Positions 23,101-33,228 of a stretch of 64,000 nucleotides of DNA are shown here, in pieces. The notes beneath the pieces were generated by a model. The model worked only from the letters and a program-made list of their open reading frames with translations, made no database searches and had not been told where the DNA came from. Position 1 is the stretch's first letter. Every line of letters starts with the position of its first letter. The position numbers were made by a program, and so were the translations under genes. The DNA comes from an uncultured Prevotellaceae bacterium (GTDB taxonomy: Bacteria > Bacteroidota > Bacteroidia > Bacteroidales > Bacteroidaceae), in the NCBI GenBank assembly GCA_947305005.1, contig CAMZCM010000001.1, positions 186,001-250,000 of the forward strand, written 5' to 3'.

Positions 23101-25203
23101 TTAGATGCGGTTACCCTGAACAATCATTTCGCGGATGCCTTCGGTGAATTGCTTGTCATTCTTGAGATCTTCTATGTTCAGATGCATACGATAGCGCCAG
23201 TAGTGATTGGGGACGGCGGGGATGTTGATGCGCTCGGCATTGGCATCCTTGTTGCGCAGATGCTCATCGATAGCGAGCCAGTCCTGAAGCGTAATGACGC
23301 ATAGCATAGAGGGGCAGTCAAGATGATGCTGGATGATCTCGCGGGCGAGCCACCCGGGCAATGGATGAGGTGCTGGTCCTTCGCGATGAAGGATATTGTT
23401 GAAGTAGTCTTGTGTACGCTCATAGTCTTCATCCCACCACATACGAAGCGTGGGAGTATCGTGACTGCTGATGGTGGCAACGCTGAGGCGCGGGTTACGT
23501 TCCACATGTCCAAAACGCACCCACGGTTCCTTCGGCATCGACTCCAGTTCCAGACTGAGCATCCCTAGTTCGTTCATCACCCATTGTACACAGGCAGGCA
23601 CCATCCCAAGGTCTTCGGCACAGCACAGCATTCGTGTAGCTTTGACCAGCTTGGGAAGTTTTTGCATGGCTTCCTCATACCAGAACTGATTGTTGCGATG
23701 GTAGAAATAATCTTCGTAGAGTTCATTGAAAGCTTGCTGCTCCTGCGGAGACAGGTGCTGGAAGGCTTCGGTCTTCTGGGCAGCGATACGCGGATGGAAC
23801 AGTTCGGGGTTCTTATGGTCGCGAAGAAAGAGAACGTCGGTAGAGACATCGGCCTTCTTGATAATCGGCGCAACGGTCTGCTTCAATGTCTCGGCACTAA
23901 TGCCAGCATTGTAAATCTCTTCACGAGTGAGAGCCAAGGAAGGAGAGAACTGTCCAAGCAGTCCGGTCTTGACTGGCTCTGGAATCTCCCAGATACGGAA
24001 GAAGCCGAGAACATGGTCGATGCGGTAGGCGTCAAAATAACGGGCCATGTTCCGGAAACGACGCTCCCACCACTTGCAACCGTCACGCAGCATCTCATCC
24101 CAGTTGTAGGTGGGGAAACCCCAGTTCTGTCCATCGGTGGCAAAGTCATCAGGCGGTGCACCAGTCTGACCATTGAGGTTGAAGTAACGAGGTTCCTGCC
24201 AAACATCGCAGCCGTGGCGGGCTACGCCGATGGGGATATCGCCCTTGAGGATGACACCTTTCGAACGGGCATAAGCGTGAACACCGCTGAGTTGCTGTGC
24301 CAGAAGGAACTGGACGAAGTAATGGAAAGCGACATCCTTGAAAGCTTTGTTACGGGGATTGGATAGCGTCTTGCGGTCTGCTTCGTCCCAACGGCGATGG
24401 TTGGGCCATTGGTCAAAGTCACCTGTTCCGTAAGTGTCGCGCAGGTAGCTATATTGAGCATAAGGAACAAGCCATTGTTCATTGTCGGCAAAGAACGTTT
24501 TGAAGGCGGCGGAGCCAAGTGTTTTGTTTCCCTCTTGCTCATAGAACAGATGCAGGTATTCCAGTTTGGCTGCGTTGACACGCTCATAGTCAATCTGCGG
24601 CAGGGCATTCAACTCCTGGCGCAAATGGTTGAAGCGTTTGCATGCTGTCTCGTCTTTCAATGCAGGCAGAGCTCCCAATTCTACGTATTGCGGATGGAGG
24701 GCAAAGACGCTGATGCAGGAGTAGGGATAGCTGTCACCCCAAGTATGAGAAGAGGTGGTATCGTTGATGGGGAGGATTTGCAGTAGGCGTTGGCCTGACG
24801 TAGCGACCCAATCCACCATCATACGAAGATCACCGAAGTCGCCCACGCCGAAGCTGCGACGGGTGCGCAAAGAGAAGACGGGGATCTGTGTTCCCGCTAC
24901 GCGGAAGTCCTCAGGAGCATCCATCCAATTGTCACGTTGCAGGAGGGGCATCGAGGGATCTGAGACATCTTTCGGATCAAAGGAATGGGGACATAAGATC
25001 CACTCCGAACGCTTTTCATGGCCTTGCCAAGTGACTGTATAGAAATACTCGATAGCTTGTTCAACCGTCAGCTCGCACGACCAGATGATGCCGTCACGTG
25101 TTGACATGGGATGGCGTGATGGGGTTCCATCATGCTCAAGGATATTTAGGAAAAGGTCCTCGCCATAGATGGTTCTATACTCAATGTCAAATCGTATATT
25201 CAT
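23101..25203 (-). CDS. malQ: 4-alpha-glucanotransferase (amylomaltase), one N-terminal CBM20-like domain
   Basis: 700 aa. It transfers alpha-1,4-glucan chains in maltodextrin/glycogen metabolism. A starch-binding CBM20-like region occupies about residues 1-95 (MNIRFDIEYRTIYGED...YFYTVTWQGHEKRSEW). The GH77 core follows, with RSFGVGDFGDLRMMVDW, the nucleophile region FDAYRIDHVLGFFRIWEIP, ATRMLCCAEDLGMVP, and ATISSHDTPTLRMWW. Many Bacteroidota homologues, as I recall, are nearer 890 aa with two CBM20 domains, so this may be a one-domain version. It is 14 nt after folA, the last gene of thyA-folA-malQ. Confidence 0.92.
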   Translation of the reverse strand: MNIRFDIEYRTIYGEDLFLNILEHDGTPSRHPMSTRDGIIWSCELTVEQAIEYFYTVTWQGHEKRSEWILCPHSFDPKDVSDPSMPLLQRDNWMDAPEDFRVAGTQIPVFSLRTRRSFGVGDFGDLRMMVDWVATSGQRLLQILPINDTTSSHTWGDSYPYSCISVFALHPQYVELGALPALKDETACKRFNHLRQELNALPQIDYERVNAAKLEYLHLFYEQEGNKTLGSAAFKTFFADNEQWLVPYAQYSYLRDTYGTGDFDQWPNHRRWDEADRKTLSNPRNKAFKDVAFHYFVQFLLAQQLSGVHAYARSKGVILKGDIPIGVARHGCDVWQEPRYFNLNGQTGAPPDDFATDGQNWGFPTYNWDEMLRDGCKWWERRFRNMARYFDAYRIDHVLGFFRIWEIPEPVKTGLLGQFSPSLALTREEIYNAGISAETLKQTVAPIIKKADVSTDVLFLRDHKNPELFHPRIAAQKTEAFQHLSPQEQQAFNELYEDYFYHRNNQFWYEEAMQKLPKLVKATRMLCCAEDLGMVPACVQWVMNELGMLSLELESMPKEPWVRFGHVERNPRLSVATISSHDTPTLRMWWDEDYERTQDYFNNILHREGPAPHPLPGWLAREIIQHHLDCPSMLCVITLQDWLAIDEHLRNKDANAERINIPAVPNHYWRYRMHLNIEDLKNDKQFTEGIREMIVQGNRI

Positions 25204-25217
25204 AGCTGTTAGGTTTA

Positions 25218-25706
25218 TTATTTCCGTGTAAAATCTACAAAGCGATAAGGGAGTTCATGACGCTCGTCAGGAGCGTGTGCTTCGTCAAAAGTGATCTCCC
25301 ACTCCTTTTTATTCCATGCAGGGAAGAAGGCATCGGCTACAGCAGGAGTGTCATCCACGAGGGTGAGGCAGAGACGATCCGCAAAGGGGATGGCTTCTGC
25401 ATAGACACTGGCGCCTCCGATGATAAAAACTTCCTCGTCCGTTTGGCAAGCATTCAAGGCGGCTTGTAGTGAGGGGAATACCTCAATGTTCTCAGCTGTG
25501 AAAGCAGTGTTGCGCGTCAGCACGATATTTCGACGATTGGGAAGAGCGCCCTTGGGTAGCGACTCAAAGGTCTTGCGTCCCATGACGATAGTGTGCCCCG
25601 TCGTCAACGCCTTGAAACGCTTCAAGTCATTAGGCAGCCAATACAGCAATTTGTTCTGATAACCGATGGCCAGATTTTTTGCCACCGCTGCAATAATCGT
25701 AATCAT
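25218..25706 (-). CDS. folA: Dihydrofolate reductase
   Basis: 162 aa of normal length. It reduces dihydrofolate with NADPH, regenerating the cofactor used up by thymidylate synthase. Motifs: [59 protein letters not shown], and [24 protein letters not shown]. It overlaps the thyA stop by 4 nt (ATGA), so the two partner enzymes are translationally coupled. Confidence 0.96.
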   Translation of the reverse strand: MITIIAAVAKNLAIGYQNKLLYWLPNDLKRFKALTTGHTIVMGRKTFESLPKGALPNRRNIVLTRNTAFTAENIEVFPSLQAALNACQTDEEVFIIGGASVYAEAIPFADRLCLTLVDDTPAVADAFFPAWNKKEWEITFDEAHAPDERHELPYRFVDFTRK

Positions 25707-26497
25707 ACAGCTACCTCTGCTTTAATATGCGGCCACGGGTCGTAGCCTTCGAGTTTGAAATCTTCATAACGGAAAGCAAAGAGATCTTTCACGTCCGGGT
25801 TAAGCACCATGTGAGGGAGGGGACGCGGTTCACGCGTAAGCTGCAGGTGCGCCTGCTCTATATGGTTAAGGTACAGATGCGTGTCACCTGTTGTATGAAC
25901 GAAGTCGCCAGCCTTGAGTCCTGTCACCTGCGCCATCATCTGCAACAGCAGGGCATAAGAAGCAATGTTAAAGGGCACGCCGAGGAAGGTGTCAGCAGAG
26001 CGCTGGTAGAGTTGCAGGCTCAAACGTCCGTCGGCGACATAGAACTGGAACAAGGTGTGACAGGGAGGCAACGCCATCTTCTCGACCTCAGCCACATTCC
26101 AGGCTGATACAATCATGCGACGTGAATCTGGATGATGCTTAATCAAATCCACGACATTGGCAATCTGGTCAATGGTGCCACCGTTGTAATCCGGCCATGA
26201 ACGCCACTGGTGACCATAAACAGGCCCGAGATCGCCGTTTTCATCGGCCCACTCATCCCAAATGGTTACTTTGTTGTCGTGCAAGTACTGGATATTCGTA
26301 TCGCCGCGCAAGAACCATAGCAACTCGTGGATGATGCTACGCAAATGCAACTTCTTTGTGGTCAAAAGTGGGAAACCGTCGGCCATGTTGAATCGCATCT
26401 GGTGCCCGAAGACACTCTTGGTGCCTGTTCCTGTGCGGTCTGTCTTTACTGCTCCTTCATCGAGGATGCGTTGGAGTAAATCTAAGTATTGTCTCAT
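25703..26497 (-). CDS. thyA: Thymidylate synthase
   Basis: 264 aa, the same length as the E. coli enzyme, starting at [15 protein letters not shown] (ATG 26497). A longer upstream frame to 26701 crosses the promoter and overlaps the divergent methyltransferase gene, so it is not used. The catalytic cysteine is in [13 protein letters not shown], and [30 protein letters not shown] and [15 protein letters not shown] are present. It makes dTMP from dUMP and methylene-THF. It is the first gene of an operon with folA and malQ; the leader is only about 16 nt. Confidence 0.97.
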   Translation of the reverse strand: MRQYLDLLQRILDEGAVKTDRTGTGTKSVFGHQMRFNMADGFPLLTTKKLHLRSIIHELLWFLRGDTNIQYLHDNKVTIWDEWADENGDLGPVYGHQWRSWPDYNGGTIDQIANVVDLIKHHPDSRRMIVSAWNVAEVEKMALPPCHTLFQFYVADGRLSLQLYQRSADTFLGVPFNIASYALLLQMMAQVTGLKAGDFVHTTGDTHLYLNHIEQAHLQLTREPRPLPHMVLNPDVKDLFAFRYEDFKLEGYDPWPHIKAEVAV

Positions 26498-26515
26498 GAA
26501 AGGATTATTTACGCT

Positions 26516-26542
26516 GCAAAGGTAATGAAAAGTTGAGAGTTT
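26516..26542 (-). promoter_or_regulatory. Promoter region of thyA-folA-malQ
   Basis: Minus-strand TACCTTTGC (26516-26524), preceded two bases further up by a 16-bp block (26527-26542) that recurs at the macroglobulin-like gene's promoter. Confidence 0.7.
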
Positions 26543-26598
26543 ACTATTTAAAGTTGAAAGTATTTTGCATTTCCTGCATGTATTTCCCTCTTTTCCTC

Positions 26599-26606
26599 TA
26601 TCTTTG
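26599..26606 (+). promoter_or_regulatory. Promoter -7 box abutting the methyltransferase start codon
   Basis: TATCTTTG then CACC then ATG at 26611. Centring the box at -7 puts transcription start at about 26609-26611, so the mRNA would be leaderless or nearly so. Confidence 0.75.
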
Positions 26607-26610
26607 CACC

Positions 26611-27816
26611 ATGAATCTACCAAAAGACTTTGAGCACTTCTTTCGTGAGTGCTGGCGTGAAGATGATGTACAGACTTTGGTGCAAGGCTTGGACTCTGCA
26701 CCTTCAGTGAGCATCCGTCTTAACACAAAAAGGATGCCGATAGATGCTGAGCCGAAAGGAGCGGACGGACATGTTCCCTGGTGCCCTGAAGGCATCTATC
26801 TGAAGGAACGACCAGTGTTTACAGCAGACCCGTTGTTGCATGCAGGAGCCTATTACGTTCAGGAAGCCAGTTCCATGTTTCTTGCTCATGTTGTCAGACA
26901 GCTTCTTCCACCCGAAGGCGGATGGGAGCGAGTTTTGGATCTCTGTGCTGCACCAGGCGGGAAGAGTACATTGCTCCGTTCGTTGCTTCCTGACGAGTGC
27001 CAGTTGTTTTCCAATGAACCGATTCGAGCACGAGCGCAAGTGCTGGCTGAGAATCTGGCCAAATGGGGACACCCGAATGTGCAGGTCACGCAAGCCTATG
27101 CTGAAGAAATCGCTCAGCAAATATCGGATTTCGACATGATAGTGGCCGACGTGCCTTGCTCGGGCGAAGGAATGATGAGGAAGGAACCGGAAGTGATACG
27201 ACAATGGTCGCCCTCCTTTGTGGCTGATTGTGCTGCTCTGCAGCGTAGCATCGTTGCAGATATATGGCCAGCGTTATGCCCCAATGGCTATCTCGTTTAT
27301 TCCACCTGTACTTTTAATCCTTTGGAAGATGAGGAGAATGTGGAGTGGATTGCCAAGGAACTTGGCGCTGAAGTCATTTCTGTTTCCGTTGATCCCACGT
27401 GGGGAATCAGTGGAGATCTCAGAAAGGCTGGCCCTTCGCTTCCTGTTTATCATTTCCTTCCGGGGAAGGTGCGCGGTGAGGGTCTCTTCCTGGCCGTCTT
27501 GAAGAAAAGAGACAATCATGAAATAGGGAGAAAACGTCCGAAACGTTTCTCCCTACCTGTTCTTCCAATGAATCAATTGGATGATCCAGAAGCTTGTCGC
27601 GTTGACCTCTCGTTGTCAGATGCTTTGCGTTATCTTCAACGCGAAGCCCTTGTCTTGCCACCTGAGACTCCTCGCGGTATTGTCCAGGTGTGTTATCAGG
27701 GTCAACGATTGGGGCTTGTTAAGAATCTCGGAACGCGAGCCAATAATTTGTATCCGAAGGAATGGCGGATTCGCAGTGGCTATATCGTTCCGCAGACGCT
27801 ATTTACTCTTGAATGA
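26611..27816 (+). CDS. 16S rRNA cytosine-C5 methyltransferase (RsmF/NOL1-NOP2-Sun family)
   Basis: 401 aa from [11 protein letters not shown], where family members start. The frame opens further upstream (26533), but that part precedes the promoter. SAM-binding [18 protein letters not shown], the [16 protein letters not shown] motif with the structural/release cysteine, and [15 protein letters not shown] with the catalytic cysteine are all present. A C-terminal PUA-like region ends in [12 protein letters not shown]. It methylates C5 of a cytidine in rRNA. The 3' end overlaps the convergent lipoprotein gene by 14 nt. Confidence 0.92.
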   Translation: MNLPKDFEHFFRECWREDDVQTLVQGLDSAPSVSIRLNTKRMPIDAEPKGADGHVPWCPEGIYLKERPVFTADPLLHAGAYYVQEASSMFLAHVVRQLLPPEGGWERVLDLCAAPGGKSTLLRSLLPDECQLFSNEPIRARAQVLAENLAKWGHPNVQVTQAYAEEIAQQISDFDMIVADVPCSGEGMMRKEPEVIRQWSPSFVADCAALQRSIVADIWPALCPNGYLVYSTCTFNPLEDEENVEWIAKELGAEVISVSVDPTWGISGDLRKAGPSLPVYHFLPGKVRGEGLFLAVLKKRDNHEIGRKRPKRFSLPVLPMNQLDDPEACRVDLSLSDALRYLQREALVLPPETPRGIVQVCYQGQRLGLVKNLGTRANNLYPKEWRIRSGYIVPQTLFTLE

Positions 27817-28681
27817 TGAGGAAGTGAGTGAGACCCCAGAAGTCATTTTTATCTAGGATTTCCAACGTTGTAGTACCAGCCTTTTTATCGGTTGTGATCT
27901 TGTAAGAATCCGTTGGATGCTGTGATTTAAGCGTGATCTTCTTGCTATTGATGGTCAGTTTCCCGAATTTCCGGATATCTATCTTTGTAAAATGGTTAGC
28001 GTCAATATTGTCAACATCAATCTTTGATTTCCCCAAGAAACGACTGCTAAGCACACCGGCTTTTTTTAATTCACTGCTAGTTCCAATGATATAATAAGCT
28101 TCATTCAGTAAATCGTGAGCAACATTTATCCTTTCGTCTTTTTCTTTGATGTCGTTCTTTAAGCTGGCATTTTGGGAATAAAGATAATTGATCTCGTCCT
28201 GCAGTAAAGCTACGTTAAACTCTTGTGTCTCCAGCTTTTCCTGTAACTTCTGGATGGTCGCGTCTTTCTCGGCAATCTGTTGGTTGAGGTGGTCAATGAG
28301 GGCTTGCATACGTTCGCGGTCTTTGCCTCCTTCGCCCATCTGGCTTTCCAATTGGTTGATGCGTTCACGTTGGCGGGTCAGTAAGCTCGCATAAGCGTCT
28401 AAGTCCTGTTTGATACTTTCACGCGTAATGGTCTTTTCCTTGTTGGTAGCAACGGTCATCAGGTTGTTGTCAGCTTTGGCAATGCTGTCCAAACCGTCTG
28501 ATACTAAGGTCAGGCAGCTTTGATAAAACTCTAAATCTTGAGTCTGCTGTTCCACGGTTGCAGTCAGGGAATCGACCTGTGACTGCAGTACTTCAACTTG
28601 GTTTCCTCCACAAGCATTGAATGATAGGAATGCGGCACCTGAAAGTACCACAGAGGAAAGGAAACAGAAAAATTTCTTCAT
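27803..28681 (-). CDS. Coiled-coil lipoprotein of unknown function
   Basis: 292 aa. A lipoprotein signal peptide ends in FLSFNAC (Cys after Ala), so the protein is probably anchored to an envelope membrane. Residues about 27-200 are a long heptad-rich coiled coil (VEVLQSQVDSLTATVEQQTQ, then INQLESQMGEGGKDRERMQ), followed by a small C-terminal beta domain (FGKLTINSKKITLKSQHP). I know no function. It is transcribed away from the OmpA-like/caspase operon across a 199-bp gap with a promoter for each, a layout suggesting joint regulation. Confidence 0.8.
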   Translation of the reverse strand: MKKFFCFLSSVVLSGAAFLSFNACGGNQVEVLQSQVDSLTATVEQQTQDLEFYQSCLTLVSDGLDSIAKADNNLMTVATNKEKTITRESIKQDLDAYASLLTRQRERINQLESQMGEGGKDRERMQALIDHLNQQIAEKDATIQKLQEKLETQEFNVALLQDEINYLYSQNASLKNDIKEKDERINVAHDLLNEAYYIIGTSSELKKAGVLSSRFLGKSKIDVDNIDANHFTKIDIRKFGKLTINSKKITLKSQHPTDSYKITTDKKAGTTTLEILDKNDFWGLTHFLIIQE

Positions 28682-28722
28682 TGTTGTTGGGTATTTGAAG
28701 TGATAAGATAATATTTCGACTG

Positions 28723-28730
28723 CAAAAATA
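28723..28730 (-). promoter_or_regulatory. Promoter -7 box of the coiled-coil lipoprotein gene
   Basis: Minus-strand TATTTTTG, leader about 38 nt. Confidence 0.6.
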
Positions 28731-28799
28731 GAGAAAAAATGAGATTCAAACCTTTTTTTAAATAAAAAAGAGTGTGAATGTAGTTTTTTTTACAAAAAA

Positions 28800-28832
28800 G
28801 TTGCATCATCATAAAATATGTTTGTATCTTTG
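28800..28832 (+). promoter_or_regulatory. Promoter of the OmpA-like/caspase/DUF4384 operon
   Basis: GTTG (28800-28803), 21-nt spacer, TATCTTTG (28825-28832). The leader is about 43 nt. Confidence 0.8.
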
Positions 28833-28880
28833 TACGCAAAATGCAGTGAATGAATCAAAACTATTTAACATACTCAAACA

Positions 28881-30638
28881 ATGAAACATTTTAGAAATCT
28901 TACGTTGGCAGTGGCTTTATGTATGACGCCATTCGTTGTCAATGCCCAAAACACCCCGGATGACAGTAATGGCTTCCGCTCTTTCACATTCGTACAGGCA
29001 CAAGGCGGTCTTCACTTGCCTTTCACTCCGGGTTCCCGTTCAGATTTGATGAAGCCTAACTTCGGTTTCAACATCGGTCATTGGTTTGCTCCCGTCATTG
29101 GTGCCCGTATCGGTGCAGAGGGTTTCCAGTCAACGGTTTTCTATAAAGATGCGTATGAAGGATTCAAATACCTCAATTTTGATATTGACGGTATGATTAA
29201 TCTTTCCCCTTTGTTTGTGCAGGGAAACAACCCTAAACTTAATTTATATTTAATAGGTGGTGTTGGTCTGAATTATCTCACAGATAAAGGTCCTATTACT
29301 CGTAGTACAAAATCGGACTTCGCACATAACCTGCGCGTAGGTCTGGGACTGGAATATCGCATTGCTAAGCCTTTGTCATTGTCTCTTGAATATCGGATGA
29401 ATAATACGACAGACTATTTCAATGGACGTGAAAATAGTGCTGATGACTGGTTCTCTTCATTGCTCGTAGGGCTCTCCTTTAATTTCGGCTACTCCAAGAA
29501 AGTATGGGATGATGGCCGTCTTGTTATGAAAGAACCGACGACACTGAATGAAAAGAAGGAATTTGCAGTGAATGAGCGCATGAATACGTGGGTAAAGCGT
29601 ATGAAGGGTGAGAGTAAGGCTGATTATCTGGCTCGTACGTCAGACGAAGCTATTGAGACTCAGCGCTTGGCTTTCGGACGTGAGTTCGCTACCGCTGCCG
29701 CAATGGCTAGTAGTCAGACAATCGTTGGTGGTAATGCACGATATAACGAAGGAACCCAGGCTCTTGTGATTGATCCTTCTGATAATATGCCCAGCATTAT
29801 TCTGAGTGTGCCTAAGGCAGATGCAGAGAACCTCGATGTCAGCAACCTGCGATTCGAGAATACAAAGTATGATATTACTGCAGACAACCAGTTCGAGGTC
29901 ATTTATACTGAAGCTATCAACGTTAAGACCGGTGAAAGGTATATTTATAACAAGACTGATGCCAAGATTGAAGATGAGTCTGGATTCATGTCACTGGCTG
30001 ATTATCAGCTCAAACAACAGCAGGGACAGATCATGGCTACTGGAGCAACAGCTTTGACTGCTCAGACCAATGCTGCTCAAGAGATGAAGGAAAAGAAATA
30101 CCATCTTAAGAATACCGATATCTCAGCTGTATATGCTGGCAATACGTTAAGCTTCAAATATACGGTGAAGGACGAGTTCAGCGTCAATGATGATTTCGCA
30201 GCAGGTCAATACGACGCTGAGGCCAATGCTGGTTCAAAGGCAATGCTGAGTGCCATCTCTAAGTCCGTTTCTGAGGACTTCGCCAAATATTTTGAAGCAG
30301 GTAAGACTGTTGAAATCAGATATCGCGGTACAGCCGATGCTAAACCCATTAACGGTAGGATTGCTTACAATGGAAAGTATGGTGATATCAAAGATCAACC
30401 TGTTACAGTGAATGGTAAGGAGGGCAAGTTGAGCATTACCAAGGCTGACGGTATCACTTCCAACGAACAATTGTCGTTGCTTCGTGCTGTCAGTGTTCAG
30501 AAATATATTCGTAAGAATATTAATGCTCTGAATGACATGAAAGTGAAGGAATCATTTAATGTCGAGGTTTCTCCTGCTGAAGGTTCACAGTACCGTCGTG
30601 TCGCTGTTGACTTCATCTTCCAAGATGCAACTTTCTAA
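28881..30638 (+). CDS. Outer-membrane beta-barrel protein with OmpA-like C-terminus
   Basis: 585 aa with a signal peptide (MKHFRNLTLAVALCMTPFVVNAQ). Residues about 30-215 look like an eight-stranded OmpA-type barrel: alternating aromatic strands such as PNFGFNIGHWFAPVIGARIGA, a glycine-rich GGVGLNYL strand, and LLVGLSFNFGY at the end. The middle is not recognised. The last 100 residues (NEQLSLLRAVSVQKYIRKNI...YRRVAVDFIFQDATF) resemble a divergent OmpA/peptidoglycan-binding domain. It is the first gene of a three-gene operon with a secreted caspase (67 nt downstream) and a DUF4384 protein. Confidence 0.75.
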   Translation: MKHFRNLTLAVALCMTPFVVNAQNTPDDSNGFRSFTFVQAQGGLHLPFTPGSRSDLMKPNFGFNIGHWFAPVIGARIGAEGFQSTVFYKDAYEGFKYLNFDIDGMINLSPLFVQGNNPKLNLYLIGGVGLNYLTDKGPITRSTKSDFAHNLRVGLGLEYRIAKPLSLSLEYRMNNTTDYFNGRENSADDWFSSLLVGLSFNFGYSKKVWDDGRLVMKEPTTLNEKKEFAVNERMNTWVKRMKGESKADYLARTSDEAIETQRLAFGREFATAAAMASSQTIVGGNARYNEGTQALVIDPSDNMPSIILSVPKADAENLDVSNLRFENTKYDITADNQFEVIYTEAINVKTGERYIYNKTDAKIEDESGFMSLADYQLKQQQGQIMATGATALTAQTNAAQEMKEKKYHLKNTDISAVYAGNTLSFKYTVKDEFSVNDDFAAGQYDAEANAGSKAMLSAISKSVSEDFAKYFEAGKTVEIRYRGTADAKPINGRIAYNGKYGDIKDQPVTVNGKEGKLSITKADGITSNEQLSLLRAVSVQKYIRKNINALNDMKVKESFNVEVSPAEGSQYRRVAVDFIFQDATF

Positions 30639-30705
30639 GTCTTAACTATCAACCTGCCCTCAGTAACTTGCTGGGGGTAGGCTTTTTCATTTTTCAACTA
30701 ACACT

Positions 30706-33219
30706 ATGATGAATCGATTCGCTATCCTTCTCGGAGCTCTTTCTTTTGTCTCCTTTACCTTTGCACAGACATTGGATACAGATACCGCTTCGGTGTCACC
30801 TTCTCAGGCTTTGTATTCTTCTGCTGAAGACGCATATACGCGTTTTTATTTGCAGAAATCCGATCCCTCCAGTAATAAGGATCAACTCTATCAAACGCTG
30901 ATGGAATGCTTCAAGAATTATGTCAAGTGTATGGAGGATGTTGATGAAACGCAGCAGGCCGATATGAAGGAGAAACTGCGCCGGTTACGTTCTGAGTTTG
31001 AGACAGCTGGTATTGAATATAGCAGTAATGGAAACAACCGGATAGCGTATAAGTATCTTGAGTGTTATTTGAATATACCTCGCTTGCCGATATTTGACGG
31101 TGAGCGTTTTCCCCGTAGTGAACAATACCCTGCTTATGTTTTCATAGTGGCAGCTGAGTCTCACAATTCCCGCGACTATGAGGCTGCAGTATCTTACTTG
31201 CATGAATATATTGAATTAGGAGAAAAGCAAAACCAACAAACTTGTTACGAGTTCTTGGCATCAGATCTTGAGTTACTAAAACGGTTTGATGAAGAAATGG
31301 CTGTCTTGGACGAAGGTATCATGAACTATCCTCAGAGTTTGAAGATGATGAAGAGAGCCATCAATTTATATACCCAGTTCAACGAAAAAGACAAGGCTAA
31401 AGAAATGTTCAGCAAGGCAATCGCATTGGCGCCGAATGATGCAGAGTTACTGCGTTTCAAGGCTGATATTGATTATCAGAATGACCGTTTTGCTGATGCT
31501 TTACCTATTTATCAGGCGTTCTATGAGCAGAATCCGAACGACCCCAATCGAGCGAAGAAGCTGGCCTTTTGCCATTACAACCTTGCTGGCTCAATGATTA
31601 ATGAGAGTAATAAGGAGTCTGACGCTGAAAAGTTCAAAGCTCTACGCGATGGAGCAACGGAACATTTCAATCAGACTATAGCTCTGTTGGAACCGCTTAG
31701 CAAGAATGCAGAAGTGGTGAAAAGTGATCCCCTCGTGATTAATGCGTTGTCTGAGGCACTTACCCAAGTAGGACGAAGCTCTGATGCAGACCTGGTCCGT
31801 CAACAAGCTTCGCAAGAAACAAGTCTGATAGCTACAACCGCGAATAATTCATCAAAAACCGCACCGAATTTCAATGAGTGGTCCAAATCCAGATTGGAAA
31901 GGACATTGACTGAATGGGAACGTCGTGGTGAGTTTGAGCCAGCTGAAGAGTATGTAAAACGTGTGAATCCTGATACCCGCAAGGAATTGATTGCTCAAAC
32001 GAGAAGCACTTTGGAGCAAGAGTATATCCGAGAGTACAGTGACACTTATAATCTCGAAGATTTAACCATCAAGCCATACGATCCGGACCATCAGACATAC
32101 TGCATTAAGACCAAGCAGGGCGAAATCTATTTGAAAGTGCCCATCGCAGGTAATGAGGCCAAGAAATTCAAAGATAGTTGGAGCGGCATTAAAATCCAAT
32201 CTCCCCAGTTCAAAGTGGACAAGTCTGGCAAGTTGCTTTTGGCAACTGCCGTTTTTGCAACTCCAGAAGGACAATACTATCAATATGATGCCAATGAAAC
32301 ATTGGAATATGGAAAAGTAAAGATTGCAAGACCTGAATGGAATGACGATGATTTGTTGGCAGATGTCGGTTCAAATGATACGCCGAAGGCACAAGCGAAG
32401 AAAAGCAATATTGATGAACCTATTAACGTTGGAGAATCGACAGTTGATGTCAATATTCCAAAGACCAAAGAACTGAATGCAAATACTTTTGCCCTTATTA
32501 TAGCCAATGAGAATTACACGAAAGTTGAAGGAGTTCCTTTTGCTCTCAATGACGGAAAATCTTTTATGCGCTATTGTCAGGATGTGCTGGGTGTTCCCTC
32601 GGAAAACATTGTGAGTGCTTTCAATGCCACCTTCAGTGATATGATTGAAGCAATTGATCAAATCAAAAATTTGGAGGCTGCATTTGATGACATGAAGCTA
32701 TTGGTTTATTATTCTGGTCATGGACAGCCAGATCCCAGTTCCAAGGAAGCGTATCTGTTGCCTGTTGATGCTTCTCCACGTAATATGTCAACGTCGTATA
32801 AGCTTTCAAAATTTTATCAAGAGTTGACGGCATATAACCCTGCTTCAGTCACGGTGTTCTTGGATGCTTGTTTCAGTGGAGCCAAGAAAGATGGTCAAAT
32901 CATGGATAAGGAAGCACGTGGCGTCGTTATCACTCCCCGTGATGAGGCTCCTGCTAGCAACATGGTTATTTTTGCTGCTTGCTCCGGTGACGAAACAGCC
33001 TATCCATATAAGAACCAGAAACATGGATTGTTCACCTACTTCCTGCTGAAGAAATTGCAAGAGGATAAGGGTAAAACAACCTACAAACATTTGGCTGAAT
33101 ATATCAATAAAAACGTTAAGCAACAGAGTATCCGACTTCCGAATGGCAAACTACAGACGCCAACCACGCGAAGTGCACTGCCGCCATCTGAATGGGGCAA
33201 TTGGAGACTTGACAAATAA
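30706..33219 (+). CDS. Secreted TPR protein with caspase-like (C14) peptidase domain
   Basis: 837 aa. Signal peptide MNRFAILLGALSFVSFTFAQ; TPR-like helices at about residues 150-320 (DKAKEMFSKAIALAPNDAEL). A linker with PNFNEWSKSRLERTLTEWERRGEFEPAEEYV follows, then a C-terminal caspase domain from NTFALIIANENYTKVEGVPF. The catalytic dyad is intact: His672 in LLVYYSGHGQ and Cys722 in VFLDACFSGA. The GDETAYPYKNQKHGLFTYFLLKKLQ strand is typical of bacterial C14 enzymes. The signal peptide implies action in the envelope or outside the cell. The natural substrate is unknown; the next gene's DUF4384 domain often accompanies such caspases. Confidence 0.88.
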   Translation: MMNRFAILLGALSFVSFTFAQTLDTDTASVSPSQALYSSAEDAYTRFYLQKSDPSSNKDQLYQTLMECFKNYVKCMEDVDETQQADMKEKLRRLRSEFETAGIEYSSNGNNRIAYKYLECYLNIPRLPIFDGERFPRSEQYPAYVFIVAAESHNSRDYEAAVSYLHEYIELGEKQNQQTCYEFLASDLELLKRFDEEMAVLDEGIMNYPQSLKMMKRAINLYTQFNEKDKAKEMFSKAIALAPNDAELLRFKADIDYQNDRFADALPIYQAFYEQNPNDPNRAKKLAFCHYNLAGSMINESNKESDAEKFKALRDGATEHFNQTIALLEPLSKNAEVVKSDPLVINALSEALTQVGRSSDADLVRQQASQETSLIATTANNSSKTAPNFNEWSKSRLERTLTEWERRGEFEPAEEYVKRVNPDTRKELIAQTRSTLEQEYIREYSDTYNLEDLTIKPYDPDHQTYCIKTKQGEIYLKVPIAGNEAKKFKDSWSGIKIQSPQFKVDKSGKLLLATAVFATPEGQYYQYDANETLEYGKVKIARPEWNDDDLLADVGSNDTPKAQAKKSNIDEPINVGESTVDVNIPKTKELNANTFALIIANENYTKVEGVPFALNDGKSFMRYCQDVLGVPSENIVSAFNATFSDMIEAIDQIKNLEAAFDDMKLLVYYSGHGQPDPSSKEAYLLPVDASPRNMSTSYKLSKFYQELTAYNPASVTVFLDACFSGAKKDGQIMDKEARGVVITPRDEAPASNMVIFAACSGDETAYPYKNQKHGLFTYFLLKKLQEDKGKTTYKHLAEYINKNVKQQSIRLPNGKLQTPTTRSALPPSEWGNWRLDK

Positions 33220-33228
33220 AAACAATCT

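Noticed and set aside
26498-26701. N-terminal extension of thyA
   Set aside because: It crosses the TACCTTTGC promoter and the divergent gene's start; ThyA proteins begin at MRQYLDLL.
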